Of a stretch of 64,000 nucleotides of DNA, positions 56,801 to 63,520 are shown in pieces; position 1 is the first letter of the stretch; every line of letters begins with the position of its first letter. Both the position numbers and the translations under genes were made by a program. The stretch is from Prorocentrum cordatum. Lineage: Eukaryota; Sar; Dinophyceae; Prorocentrales; Prorocentraceae. Below the pieces are notes generated by a model, which was not told the DNA's origin, did not search any database, and saw nothing but the letters and a program-made list of their open reading frames with translations. The stretch covers positions 7,501-71,500 of the forward strand of contig CAUYUJ010003860.1 in assembly GCA_963575745.1 (NCBI GenBank). The letters are read 5' to 3'.

Positions 56801-57142
56801 ATCGTCTTCTTCGACTTCTGACGTAGGGTTGCCAATGACAATGGTCATTGGCCCAGCCGGGACTGGCAGGCTTCCCTGCTGTACAGGCGTCTGGGCATCG
56901 CTTGGCTGTCCCGGAGTCGGCGGTACGGTAGTCGGCCCAGGCTCGTTACCGAGCATAGCGTGCGCCTCGAGATGATCATAGTCATATGAAGGCTGCCCGA
57001 TAACATGTCGCATGGCCGTGTGGTTGGGCTGTAGTCCCGCCGCCTGGAGAGAGACCCCATCCCGGCGGAGGGAGAGCCTGTCCACGCATGGAGATGGCCC
57101 TTTCAAGGGCTTGGCGCCATCTCCCTTTAGAATACCACACAT
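53816..57142 (-). CDS. Polyprotein segment with Tpt1/KptA-like RNA 2'-phosphotransferase domain
   Basis: Tpt1/KptA enzymes remove an internal 2'-phosphate from RNA using NAD+, classically after tRNA splicing. In this 1108-residue frame the domain covers about residues 664-918. Visible motifs: LTKCLNKICRHAP with R679-H680, matching the family's LSK.LS..LRH; DGWINLYEF, matching DGWV..DEL; RLQF; IRASQGHS at 782-789, matching IRANQGHS; MHGARWTAFEGIMWHGLSC; R851-S-H-I-H, matching R.HIH; and DNGVLLSEG around N896. The Arg-His and IRA.QGHS residues linked to catalysis in the family are present. Residues 1-660 are long, disordered, Pro/Arg/Glu-rich sequence with CGPC and PGCP Cys pairs near 310-330. 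Many GNRA hairpins fall inside. The domain lies between gag and protease. It may have lost or changed its activity. Confidence 0.85.
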   Translation of the reverse strand: MCGILKGDGAKPLKGPSPCVDRLSLRRDGVSLQAAGLQPNHTAMRHVIGQPSYDYDHLEAHAMLGNEPGPTTVPPTPGQPSDAQTPVQQGSLPVPAGPMTIVIGNPTSEVEEDDGCGMCEDETAIFMMEVNGQDEEVDYDPDSPDALPLAQEQIVPDSSQQGYLPAQDAPPAAPQEPPPAPAQATSAASSDENARRSRSHPRLRDDPHPQARLPREWRQAAPSEHASRRGGQLLAYNDPRRQTGQHSAFGKGNPAYRGAQGRSIRGGYQLATNIRRPEIEAVRKQLRTIIEERKRYRPDAVCGPCSQPFQEHRPGCPVGLNEGLSPNRGRTPAKEGHPPLVPMTQAEIDEVNRRLGTTAHRSSTAEEVQPPRGLVPMTQEEKDALNRLPGMRGNPPGVFSQAQQQEMMDDDGQEVPRAAAETERNQVAEERAREATRQMLLESQRGVNNPPLQPKAKSDARAPRTPSGERQKASTRSEELGFDVQMGRPLSEVPKSPTRAAPAQRPDPRQQPQDSAEIRRRQPSRGGSIAGKARAFERTGFTPTPASPAATRSKRSEEGALSRGTWVPKITGGASRETLRGDPPSAAAAASSSLGAAASSATEAPLRGNPPEDKLHHPGDTSFTSGSQALINDRRALRNLPPIRSVDEALMESCRQTNLVPRSNHTLKQLTKCLNKICRHAPDRPHNPVWSLETFDDHDGWINLYEFVHEFPWHNGRTRQDGYNPRMDDAKIIAETFYQRAVDQMAAIMMAIVHVREADGEEKQRLQFKVLVRDSSTSDIFIRASQGHSWTLKAPWSLYKYIVLRDNPAGRPAPCPEVAMHGARWTAFEGIMWHGLSCRKEHNTKKRGTGRSHIHFVPALRRRGVQSGWGPDSEIVIFVDWHQALKGGIDFCWSDNGVLLSEGKDGIIEPYYISYVEELSTGKQWRNPEYMGSRHARVSTAIMTAPNRWKTVGSASIMHRWSLDRDANEPHAVHGPREVGDHYSPTVLGSQPEIHHILMINESEAESAAPSRAPSRGPSTISWQVLSTSDLDQIAAALNPEQVEQLADRLCQQDPWAAGQGAMSAMVTRSRQAMQGNLPVNGLRSDMPEPQGDPQTFGRIFGEPARFE

Positions 57143-58022
57143 GTCGCTGCACGTCCTCAGGGTGCACGCTGTCGATGAGAGTAAGGGCCGCTAGCAATAA
57201 CTCCAAGTCGTCACAGGTATCGGTGTCTTGTAGCATCATGTGGCCACTCTCGACACTCCCTTGACTCTCGGGATATGCTACGACCAGCACAGCGTGCATC
57301 TGCATGAGAGTCTGCAGTATCGTGTGCGGTCCGTACTCGCCTGGCGCGAGCATGCCAGGTGGTACGCGTGGGTTTCCTGGCACGCCCACGGTGAATGCTT
57401 GAGCCTCTAATTCCATCAGATCACCATAATTTGGAGGATATACTGGAGTGGGCATGTTCCCAGGCATGAGGTCGGGTTGACGTCGAAGGTTGCGGTCAAC
57501 CTCCGAAGGCGAGGCCTCAACAGTGACTTCCTCGTCGCTGCTCTCGTAGGCCATGATGTTGCCTGGGTTACCGAACATCCAGTCGAAGAAAGATAGGAGC
57601 TGGTTTCCCAGCGTTCCGTTCTCCACAGGCGTAAGCTCGATATTTCCGAGAACAAGCCTGCGGAGGTACTCGAGGTAGCACGCGTACAGCCCATGGCCGC
57701 GCGCCTCGAGCTCATCCAAATTGTCCATACTGCTGGCCCACGTGAAAAATACATGTTCCACAGCCTCGAAATCTTGGAGGCTCAGATATTCAATAGACGG
57801 TTCACTTGAGCCTAAATGGACTTCGGTCGATCTACCCTTTCCATTTCCCTTCGCTGGACAATCCTCTACAATATTATCGGTACTATCACACTCATGGCAC
57901 TTTAGGATCTGGCCGTCTCTACCTCGCGGGTTACCCCGCCTACCTTTACCTTTGCCCGAGGTCTCCCCACGGCCTTGTCCACGGCCTTTTCCCCCGAAAA
58001 AATATCTCATCATACTGATCAT
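56982..58022 (-). CDS. Zinc-knuckle (nucleocapsid-like) polyprotein segment
   Basis: A 346-residue frame. It begins with a Gly/Lys/Arg-rich RNA-binding-like stretch (GGKGRGQGRG, SGKGKGRRGN), then C42-HE-C45-DSTD-N50-IVED-C55. This is the spacing of a CCHC knuckle (CX2CX4HX4C) with His replaced by Asn. Retroelement nucleocapsid knuckles bind genomic RNA. The rest (60-346) is acidic, with no recognised fold. The start is overlapped by another frame (57946-58356) that continues the same basic region upstream, so a frameshift near 57990 is likely. The end overlaps the Tpt1 frame in the same way. Confidence 0.75.
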   Translation of the reverse strand: MISMMRYFFGGKGRGQGRGETSGKGKGRRGNPRGRDGQILKCHECDSTDNIVEDCPAKGNGKGRSTEVHLGSSEPSIEYLSLQDFEAVEHVFFTWASSMDNLDELEARGHGLYACYLEYLRRLVLGNIELTPVENGTLGNQLLSFFDWMFGNPGNIMAYESSDEEVTVEASPSEVDRNLRRQPDLMPGNMPTPVYPPNYGDLMELEAQAFTVGVPGNPRVPPGMLAPGEYGPHTILQTLMQMHAVLVVAYPESQGSVESGHMMLQDTDTCDDLELLLAALTLIDSVHPEDVQRHVWYSKGRWRQALERAISMRGQALPPPGWGLSPGGGTTAQPHGHATCYRAAFI

Positions 58023-58356
58023 CTGATAGCCTCTGGAGGAAAGCCGAGATGCCTCGTCCGTTCAACCTTCGGCGACCCCGTGTGCCTTTACCTTTTCCTT
58101 TGAAGCTCCTCCGTATCCTCCTCCTAACACGACGCACTGGTTTTCGCGTAAACCTCCTCCACCTACGCTTTGCTTGTTGTAATGACCAGAACAGGTGTTC
58201 GGCACGCTGATTGTCCCCTTCCATTAGCATGATATCTGACCAATCTAGGGGTTCGATACCATCTGATGATATGGTATCGGTGTCGGTGCCGGAGTCGAAG
58301 TCGCCCTTACCTAGGTAGGTGATACACCGTCGTTTAGGGGATTCGCTTCGCCCCAT
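57946..58356 (-). CDS. Basic RNA-binding-like segment between gag and zinc knuckle
   Basis: A 136-residue frame, acidic at the start (SGTDTDT..DGIEPLDWSD) and strongly Arg/Lys-rich after residue 60 (RRWRRFTRKPVRRVRRRIRR). Such basic stretches beside a knuckle are typical of nucleocapsid regions. Its last ~25 residues overlap the next frame and probably mark a frameshift in the C run at 57989-57993. Confidence 0.6.
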   Translation of the reverse strand: MGRSESPKRRCITYLGKGDFDSGTDTDTISSDGIEPLDWSDIMLMEGDNQRAEHLFWSLQQAKRRWRRFTRKPVRRVRRRIRRSFKGKGKGTRGRRRLNGRGISAFLQRLSDDQYDEIFFRGKRPWTRPWGDLGQR

Positions 58357-58502
58357 AGGGAACGGTGTGGTTGAGGTTCTCTAGGAGGAGGGCTGGTTGC
58401 CCAGCTTGGTTGTGATCGATCCCCTGTTAGTAGGGCAGTAGATTCTCAAGGATCGTCGGCCCATATGTTTGAAGGCCCGTTGCCAAGCTGAGCTTCAGTG
58501 GT
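58357..58502 (-). other. Inter-ORF stretch with two hairpins
   Basis: Short non-coding or frame-broken part between the gag-like frame and the basic segment. It holds GNRA hairpins at 58392-58405 and 58475-58488 (the latter with two G-U pairs). Confidence 0.6.
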
Positions 58503-59762
58503 TTAGGTAGTATAGAAATTTCCACTGCCAGTTCCCCTTCCCCTTCCAAGCACTGATCCGATGTTACCAGGAGACCGTGCTGACAAACGGCCTACCGAAC
58601 GCATCCTCTCAAACAATTCGTCATGCTGCTGTTGTGTTCGGGGCATTTGGTGGTGGAGTGGCGTTGAGAGTTGCATGGCTCGCTGGTTGCCAACGCCTAA
58701 GGCGCGGAACAGGATAGTAGTGAGTAGTTGGAAGTTGGGAAAGTCAAAACCCACCGACTGTGCCTCAAGACGGGCCATCTCGAACCGAGTAAGGGTTACG
58801 TCGATTCGTTCTCCGTGAGGCACATGAAAGCCGATGAGCTGAGTGCCTGAAGTGAGCTGGCGCTCATCTTCCAGGCGTTCGAACTTCATGCTTAAGAGGA
58901 ACATAATGTAGGTTACTGGGTCGGTGTGGACACCATCGATGTCCGCACCATGGTTTATAATGTCAGGTGGTACCCTCATGGCGAGTGTCCTCGCTAGGCC
59001 ACCCAAGCCGCGTTGTATGGCGGCTGCTTGGGCTTGTGGCGTCATGCGTCCGCTTGTGACGTTAAGCCACGCGTTGACCTCATAAACGTATTCGCGGAAA
59101 GGTACGCTGCCTTGAGGGTCCCAGTATGGGCCATGTGTTTGCCCATCTGTGCTGTTGTCTCCTCGGCGCATGTGTCCGTATGCTGCCCCCAGCGCAAACC
59201 ATATGATGGCGAAGATAACCAACCCAAGGCTGTGAATATATGGGTGGTTATCAGGCGCGTTGCCGCGCTGGGGTAGGGCTTGTAACGCCTTGTCAAGTCT
59301 ACGAGGCGCTTTATCTTGCGGGTCTCCCCGCCTCTGCTTCAAGTACTGCGCTTTTGGCTCGTTGCCGAGCGGTTGGTAGTAGCGTAGTGATGAAGCGCAT
59401 CTGGTACCAATGTTGTTGTCTAGACGTCGTACCTCTCGTGTTGCTTCTTGCTCTTGAATTGTTCCTCGTATATGTAGTTGGAGTGGTGGCGCAGGGTGGT
59501 AGTTGGTCACGAAGATCGTGCCGGATAGCGTGAGGATAAGAAGAGCAAGAGCTGACCACACGAGAGTGCGGCCAGCTCCGCTACCAAGTCTGAAATGACT
59601 CTGGCAGGTCATATAGCATCCAACTCCATGTCGAAGGAATACGATATGGGGAGTGGATGGATAGGATATGATAAGATCGATGTAATGATCTTTCCAGCAC
59701 ATAGCGAACACAAAGGTAAGTGTCCGGGCAAATAGGGCGCGCGTGCCTTGAGCCAAAGGCAA
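58503..59762 (-). CDS. Gag-like protein with two predicted membrane segments
   Basis: First protein of the element, 419 residues if read from the frame start inside the 5' LTR; the real start may be the Met near residue 51 or a later one. Two hydrophobic segments look membrane-spanning: about 67-85 (LVWSALALLILTLSGTIFV) and about 178-195 (LGLVIFAIIWFALGAAYG). Residues ~210-390 are helical, with WDPQGSVPFREYVYEVNAWL and repeated MARLEAQ-type helices. They resemble retroelement gag/capsid regions in size, position and composition, but the assignment rests mainly on position. Membrane segments are unusual for copia gag. Hairpins at 58981, 59255, 59318 and 59357 lie within it. Confidence 0.65.
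   Translation of the reverse strand: MPLAQGTRALFARTLTFVFAMCWKDHYIDLIISYPSTPHIVFLRHGVGCYMTCQSHFRLGSGAGRTLVWSALALLILTLSGTIFVTNYHPAPPLQLHIRGTIQEQEATREVRRLDNNIGTRCASSLRYYQPLGNEPKAQYLKQRRGDPQDKAPRRLDKALQALPQRGNAPDNHPYIHSLGLVIFAIIWFALGAAYGHMRRGDNSTDGQTHGPYWDPQGSVPFREYVYEVNAWLNVTSGRMTPQAQAAAIQRGLGGLARTLAMRVPPDIINHGADIDGVHTDPVTYIMFLLSMKFERLEDERQLTSGTQLIGFHVPHGERIDVTLTRFEMARLEAQSVGFDFPNFQLLTTILFRALGVGNQRAMQLSTPLHHQMPRTQQQHDELFERMRSVGRLSARSPGNIGSVLGRGRGTGSGNFYTT
59575..59586 (-). promoter_or_regulatory. Primer binding site, initiator tRNA-Met-like
   Basis: The sense strand reads TGGTAGCGGAGC, directly adjoining the 5' LTR end at 59587. Copia primer sites complementary to initiator tRNA-Met typically read TGGTATCAGAGC or TGGTAGCGC. 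This site matches 10 of 12 bases of the former. Confidence 0.75.
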
Positions 59763-59822
59763 CGGCGCGCAGGCTATACTCCCGATCCTCTATAACATCT
59801 CCCAAAGAGCTACCCTTAAAGT
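59587..59822 (-). repeat. 5' LTR
   Basis: Aligns gap-free to 43734-43969. It should carry the promoter and the 5' end of the element RNA. The spliced-leader-like text lies at 59747-59765, about 58 bases into the LTR in the sense direction. No canonical TATA box was identified. Confidence 0.92.
59747..59765 (-). promoter_or_regulatory. Spliced-leader-like sequence in 5' LTR
   Basis: The sense strand reads CCGTTGCCTTTGGCTCAAG. It shares CCGT, GCC and TTTGGCTCAAG with the dinoflagellate spliced leader, with one substitution and a 2-base deletion. The same 19 bases are at 43894-43912 in the 3' LTR. The stretch can also fold (GCCTT with AAGGC), so convergence is possible. Confidence 0.55.
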
Positions 59823-59827
59823 GCGGG
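59823..59827. repeat. Target-site duplication, right (GCGGG)
   Basis: Matches 43729-43733 at the other end of the element. Confidence 0.82.
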
Positions 59828-60290
59828 CATGCGCGTGAGCCTCAAACCGCGTCGCGCAAGGAACCGAGGGACTAACGCCAGGAACTCGGGTCTAACGTTG
59901 CAGATTTCATAGTTGGGCATGCGCGTGAACCTCAAACCGCGTCGCGCAAGGAACAGAGGGGCTTGCGCGAGGAACTGGGCCCTAACGCGACCACTTTTAT
60001 ATATAGTTATACACGCGAACCTCAAAACGCGCGCCGCAAGGAACGGCCCAAACGAACCCGCGGCACATTATCTTCGCAGCGGCGCATGGAACCCAGCCCT
60101 ATTCGGCGCCCCGTTCCTTAGACCATCCGCCCCGTTCGGCGAATCGATTGCGCGCGCGCCATAACCCAAGGAACGCCGAGGGGGCTTCGTGGCGCAATGG
60201 CGAGGGAACGCCAACAGACCCAAGGAACCACCGAGCCCCTTCCGAACCCGAACTGGACCTTATTTCAGGGGCCTCACTGTACACTATTAC
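59828..60290. repeat. Target-site repeat family, right of the retrotransposon
   Basis: CTCAAACCGCGTCGCGCAAG recurs near 59839 and 59932, with a variant at 60021. AACTCGGGTCTAACGTTGC at 59882-59902 resembles the left flank at 43713-43733 and shows what an unoccupied site looks like. 60060-60290 is less repetitive and has no recognised gene. Confidence 0.7.
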
Positions 60291-60295
60291 ACTAC

Positions 60296-60570
<275 letters not shown>

Positions 60571-61804
60571 GCAAACTAGAACCACGCGCGCGCGCTTCGC
60601 GAGCGCTTCGCGCTTGCTTCGGTTATAGCGCAGACTTCTCCGACTGCCGACACCATCTCGGACGACGCTAACGTCGAGCGTAGACGTTGACGAGGACGAC
60701 GATGACATCCATCCTCTCCTTGATGTTCTCCTCCTCCTCCTTCTCCTCCTCCTCTTACTCCTCTTCCGTCATTTCCTCCTTCTCCCCCTCCTCCCCCTTC
60801 CTGTGCCCATCGGAAGCGACAAAGGGAGAGCTTTCAAACCGCGAGGGGCGACCACGCCAGAAGACAGAACCGGGCGCGCCCCGGGACGCCTTCTCCGGAA
60901 CACGCTCCACGAGGAAGCGCGTGTGGGCGATGAGTTAGGTCGGGCGTGCCCCCCTACAGGCGGATCTTGGGCGAACCAATCGAAAAATACAACAAACATA
61001 AAGAAGCATGGAAGAAACATTAAAGAAACACTGCACGGCCCATCAAGAAACATCGAAGACCTTCCGCTAACGTGCTGGGCTGTGGGACCTCTGGGAGGCC
61101 TCGTCGGGCCTCCGGGAATCTCCCGGAGGCTCCCTCGCTGAATGGCCACTGGAGCCGTCGGTCTACCAGGGGGATGGGCGGAGGGAGATGAGGGCCCCCG
61201 GCCTGTCCCAAGTGGAGTCGCAAGCGGGAAGGCGCTGCCCTCGGCGATTCGCAGTGACAGGCCGCCGGGGAGTCTCTAAAGAGCCACTAAAACGGCCTCC
61301 AGGGCCTCTATAGGGCGCCTGCTGTGGCCGTTGGGCCTTCTTGGGGGATGATCGGCTCCCCCAGAGCGCTCGTGGCCCGGTTGACGTCCTGGGGAGCCAT
61401 TTCGGAGTACTCTCTGGGCCGTCGGGGAGGGCTCTCTCTGAGCCCCCCGAGGCAGACGCCCATGGGGCAAGGGGTGGCGGGGGGAGAGTGCGAGAAGGGC
61501 CAACAGAAGCAACGAGGCGTCGAGGGAGGAAGGAGGTGGCTGGAGGAGGGGGACCTTGGGGGCGCACAGCAACAGTGGAAGGTATAATTAAGTTGGGCAT
61601 TTCCCCCTAAAGGCCGATTTGGGACGAAAAATTAGAAACACGCAGAAAATGCTACAAGTATCCCGGCAAAGCAACCTAACAGAGATGTGTATAAGCATAC
61701 CTGGAAGCATCCCCCTTAAGATTCAGGTGAGAATCCAGTTGTAGAATTCTGCTGTTCTCGCAGTCGCAATCGCATTCGCAATAACAGTCACAGTGGCAAC
61801 GGCC
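60571..61804. other. No gene recognised
   Basis: Contains a CTC triplet tract (60715-60800) and GC-rich sequence with CTCCGGGAATCTCCCGGAGG (a near-perfect inverted repeat at about 61110-61131). Several frames of about 100-145 codons show no recognisable domain. Confidence 0.45.
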
Positions 61805-62080
61805 TTAGGATCCAATGGAATCCTAAGGATTCCTAGGCATTCCTAAGGCATCCTTAGGCATCCTTAGGAATCCATCAGAATCCTTAGGAAACCTGAGGAA
61901 TCCTTAGGAATCCTGATTCCTAGGGATTCCTGCGGATTCCTAAGGATTCCGAGGGAATCCTAAGGATTCCTAAGGATTCCTGAGGATGCTTAACTATGCC
62001 AACGGATTCCTAAGGATGCCTACGGATTCCTAAGGATTCCTAGGGATTCCTAAGGATTCCTATGGATTCCTACGGATGCC
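61805..62080. repeat. TCCTAAGGAT-type short repeat
   Basis: GGATTCCTAAGGATTCC words repeat with a period of about 10-11 bp. TCCTAAGGA is partly self-complementary, so the array is rich in small inverted repeats. Confidence 0.82.
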
Positions 62081-62865
62081 TCAGCCTGCCTCAGTTTCAG
62101 CCTCAGCCTCAGCCTGCCTCGGCTTGCCTCAGCCTCAGCCTCAGCCTGCCTCGGCCTCAGCCTCAGCCTGCCTCGGCCTCAGCCTCAGCCTCAGCCTCAG
62201 CCTGCCTCAGCCTGCCTCAGCCTCAGCCTCAGCCTCAGCCTCAGCCTCAGCCTCAGCCTGCCTCGGCCTCAGCCTGCCTCAGCCTCCCCTCCTCCCCCCC
62301 CTTCCCCCCCCCATTCAGCCTCACCTTGTCTCAGCTTCGGCCTGCCTCGGCCTCATCCTCAGCCTCAGCCTCAGTCTCAGCCTCAGCCTGTCTCGGCCGC
62401 AGCCTGCCTCGCCCTCCGCCTCAGCCTGCCTCAGCCTGCCTCAGCCTCAGCCTGTCTCAGCCTCAGCCTGCCTCAGCATCAGCCTCAGCCTCAGCCTGAG
62501 CCTGCCTCGGCTTGCCTCGGCCTCAGCCTCAGCCTGCAGCCTCAGCCTCAGCCTCAGCCTCAGCCTGCCTTCAGCCTCAGCCTGCATCAGCCTCAGCCTC
62601 AGCCTCAGCCTGCCTCGGCTTGCCTCGGCCGCAGCCTCAGCCTGCCTCGGCCGCAGCCTCAGCCTCAGCCTGCCTACGCCGCAGCTTGCCTCAGCCTCAG
62701 CCACAGCCTCAGCCTCAGCCTCAGCCTGCCTCAGCTTCAGCCTCAGCCTCAGCCTGCCTCAGCCTGCCTCAGCCTCAGCCTCAGGCTGCCTCGGCGTGCC
62801 TCAGCCTCAGCCTCAGCCTGCCTCGGCCTCAGCCTGCCTCGGCCTCAGCCTGCCTCAGCTCGGGC
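62081..62865 (+). repeat. CAGCCT hexamer array, second copy
   Basis: Same hexamer as 31400-32530, with CTCGGC variants and a C-rich break near 62285-62312. Confidence 0.9.
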
Positions 62866-63385
62866 ATTCAAAATATGGCACGGGACTGGTGTTGTGGGAA
62901 CACGAAGATCACGAAGTGGTTTACAGTTGGCTCCGGGCAATCAAAATACGGTACAGGAACTGTGTTCTGGGAGCACGAATAACACGAAGTGGCCTACAGT
63001 TGGCTCCGGGCATTCAAAATGTGGCCTGGGAATGGTGTTCTGGGAAGACGAAGAACACGAAGTGGCCTACAGTTGGCTCTGGGCATTCAAAATGTGGCCT
63101 GGGAATGGTGTTCTGGGAAGACGAAGAACACGAAATGGTTTACAGTTGGCTCCGGGCATTCAAAATGTGGCCTGGGAATGGTGTTCTGGGGACAGAATCT
63201 GTAGGAATCCATGGGAAACTATAAGAATCTATAGGAATCCTGGGGAGTCCCCGGATTCCCGCGGGAGTCCCCGGATTCCCGCGGCACCCGTCCAGCATCT
63301 GCCCAGACCCCCCTGGGGAGTCATGATGCTCTCTTTTGAGACCACTAGAAACCTATCAGTCTTCGCTGTTAGGTAAAAATGCTCA
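62866..63385 (+). repeat. 78-bp repeats and conserved tail, second copy
   Basis: About four units containing TTGGCTCCGGGCATTCAAAA, AATGGTGTTCTGGGA and GAACACGAAGTGGCCTACAG. They are followed by a tail at 63292-63385 with CATGATGCTCTC, ACTAGAAACCTATCAGTC and TTCGCTGTTAGGTAA. The order and tail match 32675-32985. Confidence 0.82.
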
Positions 63386-63520
63386 AACATAATCAACAAA
63401 TCGTCCCCATACTATTTCCCAACCATCATGTGGTGTTGGGTCCTCGTTTTGAAGAGACGGCGCCCAGCGTTCTCCTCATCCCGCCTCCTTCCTCCCCCTC
63501 CTCCCTCTTCCCATCATCCC
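63386..63520. other. Spacer, no gene recognised
   Basis: Includes a short CTCC-rich tract near 63483-63525. Confidence 0.4.

Larger units (their letters stand above)
44106..59370 (-). repeat. Dispersed GNRA-tetraloop mini-hairpins, at least 30 copies
   Basis: Sense-strand consensus GCNNG-GNRA-CNNGC (14 bases, 5-bp stem). Perfect stems start at 44106, 44282, 44889, 45673, 46311, 46572, 46979, 51300, 51835, 51868, 52405, 52486, 52995, 53908, 54169, 54705, 55312, 55393, 55832, 55957, 56650, 56866, 56941, 57599, 57926, 58392, 58981, 59255, 59318 and 59357. Stems with G-U pairs start at 48290, 53405, 53607 and 58475. Imperfect copies lie at 49895, 51211, 53860 and 57452. Plus-strand first arms: GCGGG 9, GCGAG 6, GCAGG 5, GCTCG 4, GCTGG 3, GCCTG, GCCGG and GCGCG 1 each. 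Sense loops: GAAA 10, GCAA 5, GAGA 4, GGAA 3, GGGA 2, GTAA 2, others 4. Most coding copies encode [RQL]-G-[ND]-x-P. Confidence 0.93.
43734..59822 (-). mobile_element. Decayed 16.1-kb Ty1/copia LTR retrotransposon carrying Tpt1-like and RING domains
   Basis: Flanked by 236-bp direct LTRs and 5-bp target duplications. All recognisable domains are on the minus strand, and integrase precedes reverse transcriptase, which defines the Ty1/copia superfamily. Sense order: 5' LTR, tRNA-like primer site, gag-like protein, basic/zinc-knuckle region, Tpt1-like domain, RING-H2, aspartic protease, two regions of unknown function, integrase, reverse transcriptase, RNase H, ~395-bp 3' untranslated part, 3' LTR. 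At 16.1 kb it is about three times the length of a classic copia element. The coding region changes frame at most domain boundaries and has in-frame stops at 46021-46023 and near 52496-52498, so this copy is probably not autonomous. The LTRs differ at about 8 of 236 positions, so insertion is not very recent. Confidence 0.93.

Noticed and set aside
61105-61135. CTCCGGGAATCTCCCGGAGG inverted repeat as a terminator or RNA hairpin
   Set aside because: No neighbouring gene or transcript evidence; a single palindrome in GC-rich sequence is not enough.
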